Assembly: GCA_037013685.1 (NCBI GenBank)
Contig: CM072888.1
Location: forward strand, 12,590,216-12,654,215
Reading direction: 5' to 3'
Source: Acridotheres tristis
Taxonomy: Eukaryota; Chordata; Aves; Passeriformes; Sturnidae
Length of the DNA: 64,000 bases
Made by a program: the position numbers and the translations under genes. Below are positions 58,115 through 64,000 of the stretch, in pieces; positions within the stretch are counted from its first letter, which is position 1; every line of letters starts with the position of its first letter. The notes below the pieces were generated by a model. That model was not told the DNA's origin. It was given only the letters and a program-made list of their open reading frames with translations, and made no database searches.

Positions 58115-61100
58115 CTGGGCAGCAAAACAGACACAAGTTTGGAGTACTCTCAAAACTAAATCTTGAGTTAGACAGCAACAATCGGTAAGTTTGTCTTTAG
58201 CGTCTCACAGTGATACCATAATGTTAATTTGCAATGACACAAGCACTCCAGTTCCTCCGTTCCCCAGCTCTCTAGAAGAGCAGGAAACATCAGGGCCAAG
58301 AATGTAAAATATGTCTGCCCCTTACCTCCAAAAACTCTTACATTTAGCACCTGCATTTTTGCTTATAGTTACATAAGCACACTGATGACTTTTGCCTATA
58401 ACTACACACACGTTGCTTTGACAGGAACATCTGCAAACACTATTCAAATATCAAAGCTTCTTGTATTAAGAATACATTAATTGCTTGTGGGAAGATCTGT
58501 AGAGTTAAAGTGATTGCATCTGCAAATTGTTTTTTTATGTTCTGAGGCATTTCATTTCCATGTTTTGATGTCCTGCTAAAAAAAATTAAATAATTCCCTT
58601 TTTTATTAAAAGGTATTTCATATACAAGAAAATAAAGAAATAGCGTCTCTTCCATGCTCTTTGCAGTTGTCTGTTCTTAATTATTCAAGTAATGATGCTA
58701 CCTGGATAATTATGCAAGTAGTGTATGTCATGAAGGATCAGGATTTCAGAAAGAAAATATGGTTTAGACATTCTTTAAAAACCACAAAATCTTGAAAAAA
58801 TCTCTGTCCTCAAAAGTCAATAAAAATCACCTTGTGAAGGGGCAAGTGTCTGCTTTAAAAACACTTCAAATCAAAAAACCACTACAAGAAAATCCACTGA
58901 GGTAATTTTAATTCTCTTGTGAGGGTAACAAGCGTTTGCAGGTATCAAGTTGTTTTCTTATACGTAAATGGATTAAAATTTTAATGTATAGTTGTTTCCC
59001 TTTTTTTAAATATTGCATGCCCAGATGAAATTTAGAAGCAAAAGTTAGAATCATTCGGTAAAGCCACGAAATCAAAGAAGTAATACAAAAATCTGCTTTT
59101 AGAGAAACCTGCTTTTTTCCTTCCCAAACACCTGTCAAGTCCATTGGCATATTCCACCCCCTGTGACAATAGTAAACATTGGCAGAAGTGCAGGAAGGGG
59201 TCTCTGGTGCCTGCAGTATCCCAGGAATGCCAATGACCCCAGCTCTCTGCAGGAACTCTGGAGCAGAGCATTCCCCACCAGCAGTGCAGTTGTCATGGCA
59301 GCTCCCCCAGGAGAGCAGCAGCATCCTCAGCTCGCAGCATCCAGCATTTGTGTCACTGTGTTATGCAGCCAAAGGGCCACAGCCAGCACCAAAATCCATT
59401 TTTTGTCACCTTACTGATGCAATGACAGCTTGTTCTCACTGATGAGAGACATTTACAGCTCTGCCTGAAACTGCTGCTTTTAGTTAACCAAAGAGGCACC
59501 AAAAACTGGATGCAAAATTTAAGAGAAGTTTTGCTAACTTGCGATTTATTCCTCTCTGCTTAATAACCAAGAGGGCTCAGCATCATTTCCACAGATTTCT
59601 GGAATCCAGCAGCCAAGCCAAGAGGAACAGCTGTGAGAAAGCTTCCAGAGCACACCAGGCGCATCCAGAGCACAGCAGCACTGGCAGGACGTGGGCAGAG
59701 ATGTTCTGTGAGGTGCAAGCTCACACCTGAAGCCCCTAAACCTGGGAGCCATTTCCACAAGCTCTGCCTGCCCACCACTGCTCCTGATGCCCTTGCAGTG
59801 CTGTTTCGAGCAGGCTGCAGTTAAATACTGGGGTTTAGCAGTGCCTAAAAGTCATCTTTCTGCTCTGATTGAAAGCCTCACCTCACCTCAACCCATCCAA
59901 CTCAGTCTGAACTGAGAGTAAGGGAGGAAGGAATGAAAGATTTGATGTCAGAGTCTGGGGTAAACTGCAAGCAGCAGCATCCCTTTGTTGTCTGCAGAGC
60001 GATTCTACAAAGTAAGGCTCAGATCTGTGCACAAAAGATGACAGGAGCACCCTTAGAAAAGCTCTGGAAAATCTGCTGAAAACGGCTACCAGGAATGGGA
60101 ACGAATAAAGAATTTTAAGAAACGTGTAATTCCCACATATCCTCCCTCACGTGTTCATGTACACAGAGCTCGCCCAGGGAAAATACACGGGAGTAATCCT
60201 GAGTGCCAGCGGTCAGATGAGCTGCTGGAGGTGGAAACACCTTCATCCTGGAGTTCAGGCTGATGCCAACCTCTCACACAGGGTGTGCCTGACCCCTGTG
60301 ACTCCCACCTGTCAGCCACACACCAAGGCAGATTATTGTAAAAAGCACTCACCCGACTGTAAAATACAATTATAACTGAAAGACAGATAAACACGGCTAT
60401 GAGAAAGCTTTACTCAGATACTCGCTATATTCCAGCAGGGAATACTCAAAGTCGCCCTACTCCCCACAAATAATCCAGACTGGCTGCACATAAAATACAC
60501 AAGAATGAAAAAAATATTGAACAAATGTATGCAACGAAGAATAAAGACCTGCTAGAATTTACCAACTCCAAATCACCCCACGTTATGAGGTGAGGAAAGC
60601 ATTTTAAAAGCTGAATTCATGGAAATGCATTTTTCTAAAAGTACAACCCAAAAGTTATTTTTCTAGGCTTTTACTGTAATACAGTCAAGGGAGCATCTCT
60701 CAAGGTGCAAACTGATGTCTGTAAAATGAAGTCTTCATCGCCTATAGAATTAAAATTAATGTATGCACAGCAATTAATGATAAAAGCTTTTTGTTCGGTG
60801 TTCAAAATATTATTAAGTTGAAATTATTAACTTGTTTGCATGTGCTTGTTTGAATGCTGCAAATCCACCATGGTCTATCTCACAAATCACATCATTCCAC
60901 TCCAAAGAATATCTGAACTTAGGTCATAGGAGGGGGGGGTTATTGCTTTAATCAGGATGAATCAGTCTAGAAATTTACAAACAAAAAATTTTGAAAACTT
61001 TTTTTTTTAAGCTTCATTAGCAGTGGAATCTGTGCATATGAATAGGATGTCAGGTATTCCTAAAAGTGAGGGACCAAATTTTAGTTTATCAAACTAGAAC

Positions 61101-64000
61101 ACAACAACACTGCTTCTCTTTCCACTACCCACCCATAGTCTTACCCACTCTTTGTTTTGTCACACTTAGTGCTAAAAGCACTTTTCTGTTGACTTTGCAT
61201 GTTCCAATTAACATGTTTAAAATGTGTTAAGTCCTATTTATTTCTAAATACAACACCTTTCCCAGACAAACATTTCCTGTGACCTGGAACTCCACTGCTA
61301 TCCCTTTCTTTAAAACAAGAAATGACTCACTGGTGCTCCTCTGACAACTCAAGGCTGCTCAGGATGTCTTGCTGCACTGATTTTTTCAAAATATGTCTCT
61401 GCACACAGCAGAGTGGAGAAAGTGTGAGTACCACTGGATTGGATTTGTACTCAGTCCTTTCAGACTCAGAATCCTTTCAATTGCATTCTGTCCCCAGCTT
61501 TTCTGAGACCATGTGCAAACCACTCAGGGCATCCCTGCTTCCAGCTGGGCTCAAAACAGACCTCAGCTGGAGGAATGAAATCTCGAGACACTGGATGAAG
61601 TTTCTGACAAACACAAAAACCTCTCTTAGAGAGGTACATGTGACTAAACACACACTGTGTTAGAGGAGTATCATGACCAACAACAGCTTGCAAGACAATT
61701 ACTGGTCAAAGAGCTGCAAAATTACACAGCTAAAAGCACAAAAAATGTGGTTTAAATGCAGAAAAAACTCCACAAACATGGGGTGTTGAAAAAGAGAAAA
61801 AAAATCTCTTTGAAAAATCAAATTCTGATCCAGTGCTATTAGTGCAGTGCTTTAATGTCACATACACCCATCATATTTACCTTCCAAAATAAGTTTATTT
61901 TTCTGACAAATATTTAAAACCAAAGAAGTTTGCTTTTTTCAAATAAATACTTCTTCAGTCAGATCAAGCCACTGGATTAGAATATACAAATTGTCATCCA
62001 TATGGAAATCCCTTTCCCCTTACCACCACACATGCCTTGAAATGGGATTTACATCAATCCTTACTCACACCTTATCTAACGAACACAAGATACATTTCCC
62101 TCCAGAAAAAACATGAATAATGATCATTTATAAATAGAATTAATCATGTATTTATTGATTGTCCTTTGTGATGAAGATACAATGGACAAAAATTGAAATA
62201 AATAGATGAAAGTTTGGAAGAAAAATATTTTCTGGATAATCTCCAGAAGAAAAATATTTAAAAAGAGAGAGAGAGACTGGAGCCAGAAGGTTTTATAAAC
62301 ACTTGAAAAATTCCTGGAAATTCAAGTTCCCTGAAATCTTCAGCACTAAACAGAGTTCTGTGATCACATATCAACAGCTCCCAGCCAGGAGCTTGCTGGG
62401 TAAACTGTATTTATTCCAGCTCTACAAATGTGCCTCATTCTAAACACAGAAGGAAGGGCTATAAAGACAAATAGTTTGGCTTAATTTAGTATGTCTGATT
62501 CCATTTAAGTAATCAACTGCAGGACTGTACAGTTTAAGCCTGAAGAGCCACACCCTCCGTCTGGGGAAAGCTTCTCTGGATGACAAATTCTCAGCAGCAG
62601 CTTAAAATGGACCTAAAACATCAAAACTGGAAAAGATACCAGAGATTACTTGTATTTGTTTTAACAATGGAAGAAATATTTGTATCTAGTGACTTCAAGA
62701 AAACAGGATATGGTGTAAATATTTTAAAAAGGAAGCACAGAACATACAAGGCAAAAGGAAAACTAGGAAAAGTGGCATGCACAGTAACAGCTGGATTTGC
62801 GAATACATTTTCAGTTGAGCAGCTGGGACAGGCATTTGAGGCGAAAATTCTCCAAGGACTACAGTGAGCTTTTTTCCCCATGAATTGCTGAAAAAAAATG
62901 TGAACAATTTTTAAACGTCAGCATGTCCAATCTAGATACAACCTCCCTGCCTTAAGTGTGAGGAGGCTCCACATTTCTTGTGAGAAATGTTGTTCCTCTG
63001 ACTGGGACGGATTATAACCATGCTGCCCTGGCAGTTCTACCCTTTGTTGCTTGCACCAACTTTTTTTTCTGAGTAAGCAAAAGTCAAATATCTCTCTATT
63101 TTACCAGTAAGGTCATATTTGCAATCACCATTTTTGTTTCCCCTTTTGAAATACTTTTAGCACTGCCACTTCCTCTTCACTGCCATTCACCCTTATTAAA
63201 ATTCTTGCAGTGTTTCCTGAAGCTGCCAGCCTTACATTTCCAGGGTTTATGCGTGTCCTATGGTGCAAGATGCAAGGAAAGCACTCCTGCAGAAACAGGT
63301 CAGACTTCTGTCTGCCATTTCAGCTCCATCACCAACAGGAGCAGGCTTGACTTTGAGAAGGAAGTTTCCTCTGGGCAGCCTCAGGAACTCAAAAAGGAAG
63401 GTGAAAAGGGCAATCCCACCCTTCCCTATTGAGTACTACTGTGATTTTCACGCAGGATATTTGACCTTGGAAATTGCCCTTGGTTCTGCTCTTTCACAGA
63501 ATAACCTGAACAAGGGAAAGGGGGGTGTGTTTCACCAATATTCTCAACTACTTACTAAGCCACCATGACTGACCAAGAGGCTCACAAGAAGTTCAGTACT
63601 AAATTATGGCAGCTGTTTGCCTGGTTATCCTGAGTCATGTTTCCTGACATGTTTCAGTGAGGGAATAGCCAGATGGGTAGCTAGAATACATCCAGGAAGG
63701 AAAAAAACTGGAAAAAGTCAAACCAATTGGGACCATGACATGCCCTTTAAAAAAATACTGCCATTATTCTTTTTTTTATGAACAACCTATTCACTTCACA
63801 GAAACGACAAAGCGTCAAAGGCAAGTATGCTAAGCAATTTGGAAGCAGGCAAAAAAAACCAACCTGTTCAAGGGCCAGAAGCCCACACTGTACACAAGAG
63901 CAGCAACAAAACCCACTGCTACATCAGATCTGCAGTAAACCTGGAAAATCAGGTCAAACTGGTAAGATTCCTGCTGGTGTAATGAAAAAGCACTTGACAC
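58115..64000 (-). other. DCLK2: DCLK2 intron, continuing beyond the window
   Basis: At least 5.9 kb of intron. I searched both strands for the earlier doublecortin-domain exons and found none. A short GA repeat lies at about 62263-62275. No recognisable mobile element. Confidence 0.65.

Noticed and set aside
58115..64000. Possible earlier DCLK2 exons (first doublecortin domain)
   Set aside because: No - strand frame in this stretch resembles doublecortin domain sequence, so these exons must lie beyond the window.

Overview
This is vertebrate nuclear DNA, almost certainly from a bird. It shows short coding exons with GT-AG boundaries in long AT-rich introns, fragments of the CR1 retrotransposon, and an LTR of a type I recognise from bird genomes. 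A songbird is my best guess but is not proven. There are no bacterial operons, tRNA or rRNA genes or CRISPR arrays.

Layout. Positions 1-18699 hold, on the + strand, the last four coding exons of LRBA (C-terminal WD40 repeats, ending at a stop at 18697-18699), followed by a 3' UTR to about 20.15 kb. A gene-free gap of roughly 3.3 kb follows. From about 23.4 kb to the right edge lies DCLK2 on the - strand: fourteen constitutive coding exons, plus one probable 48-bp cassette exon, encode the C-terminal 507 residues (end of the second doublecortin domain, Ser/Pro-rich linker, whole kinase domain, C-terminal tail). Upstream DCLK2 exons lie beyond 64 kb. The two genes end tail to tail. This matches the LRBA-DCLK2 pair of other vertebrates and is paralogous to NBEA-DCLK1.

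The main accessory feature is a complete ERV-L-like provirus of about 6.7 kb (8345-15074), inserted in sense orientation in the 13.2-kb LRBA intron between 3207 and 16438. It has 5-bp target duplications (ggagt), LTRs of 635 and 634 bp, a Lys-type primer binding site, an intact 670-codon gag, and a pro-pol region in the same frame. Pro-pol carries seventeen premature stops but no frameshift. The stops fall where tryptophan would be expected, several catalytic Asp/Glu codons are changed by G-to-A, and ten of the eleven LTR-LTR substitutions are G (5' copy) to A (3' copy), all followed by G or A. This is the footprint of cytidine-deaminase DNA editing of the minus-strand cDNA at integration, rising from gag towards the 3' end. 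Without these changes the LTRs are almost identical, so the insertion looks young.

Other elements are CR1 fragments and a solo LTR in DCLK2 introns, simple repeats, and a few candidate regulatory motifs (a pair of CTCF-like sites, an RFX-like inverted repeat). All exon calls were made by eye from splice signals, reading phase and remembered family sequences. No alignment was run.
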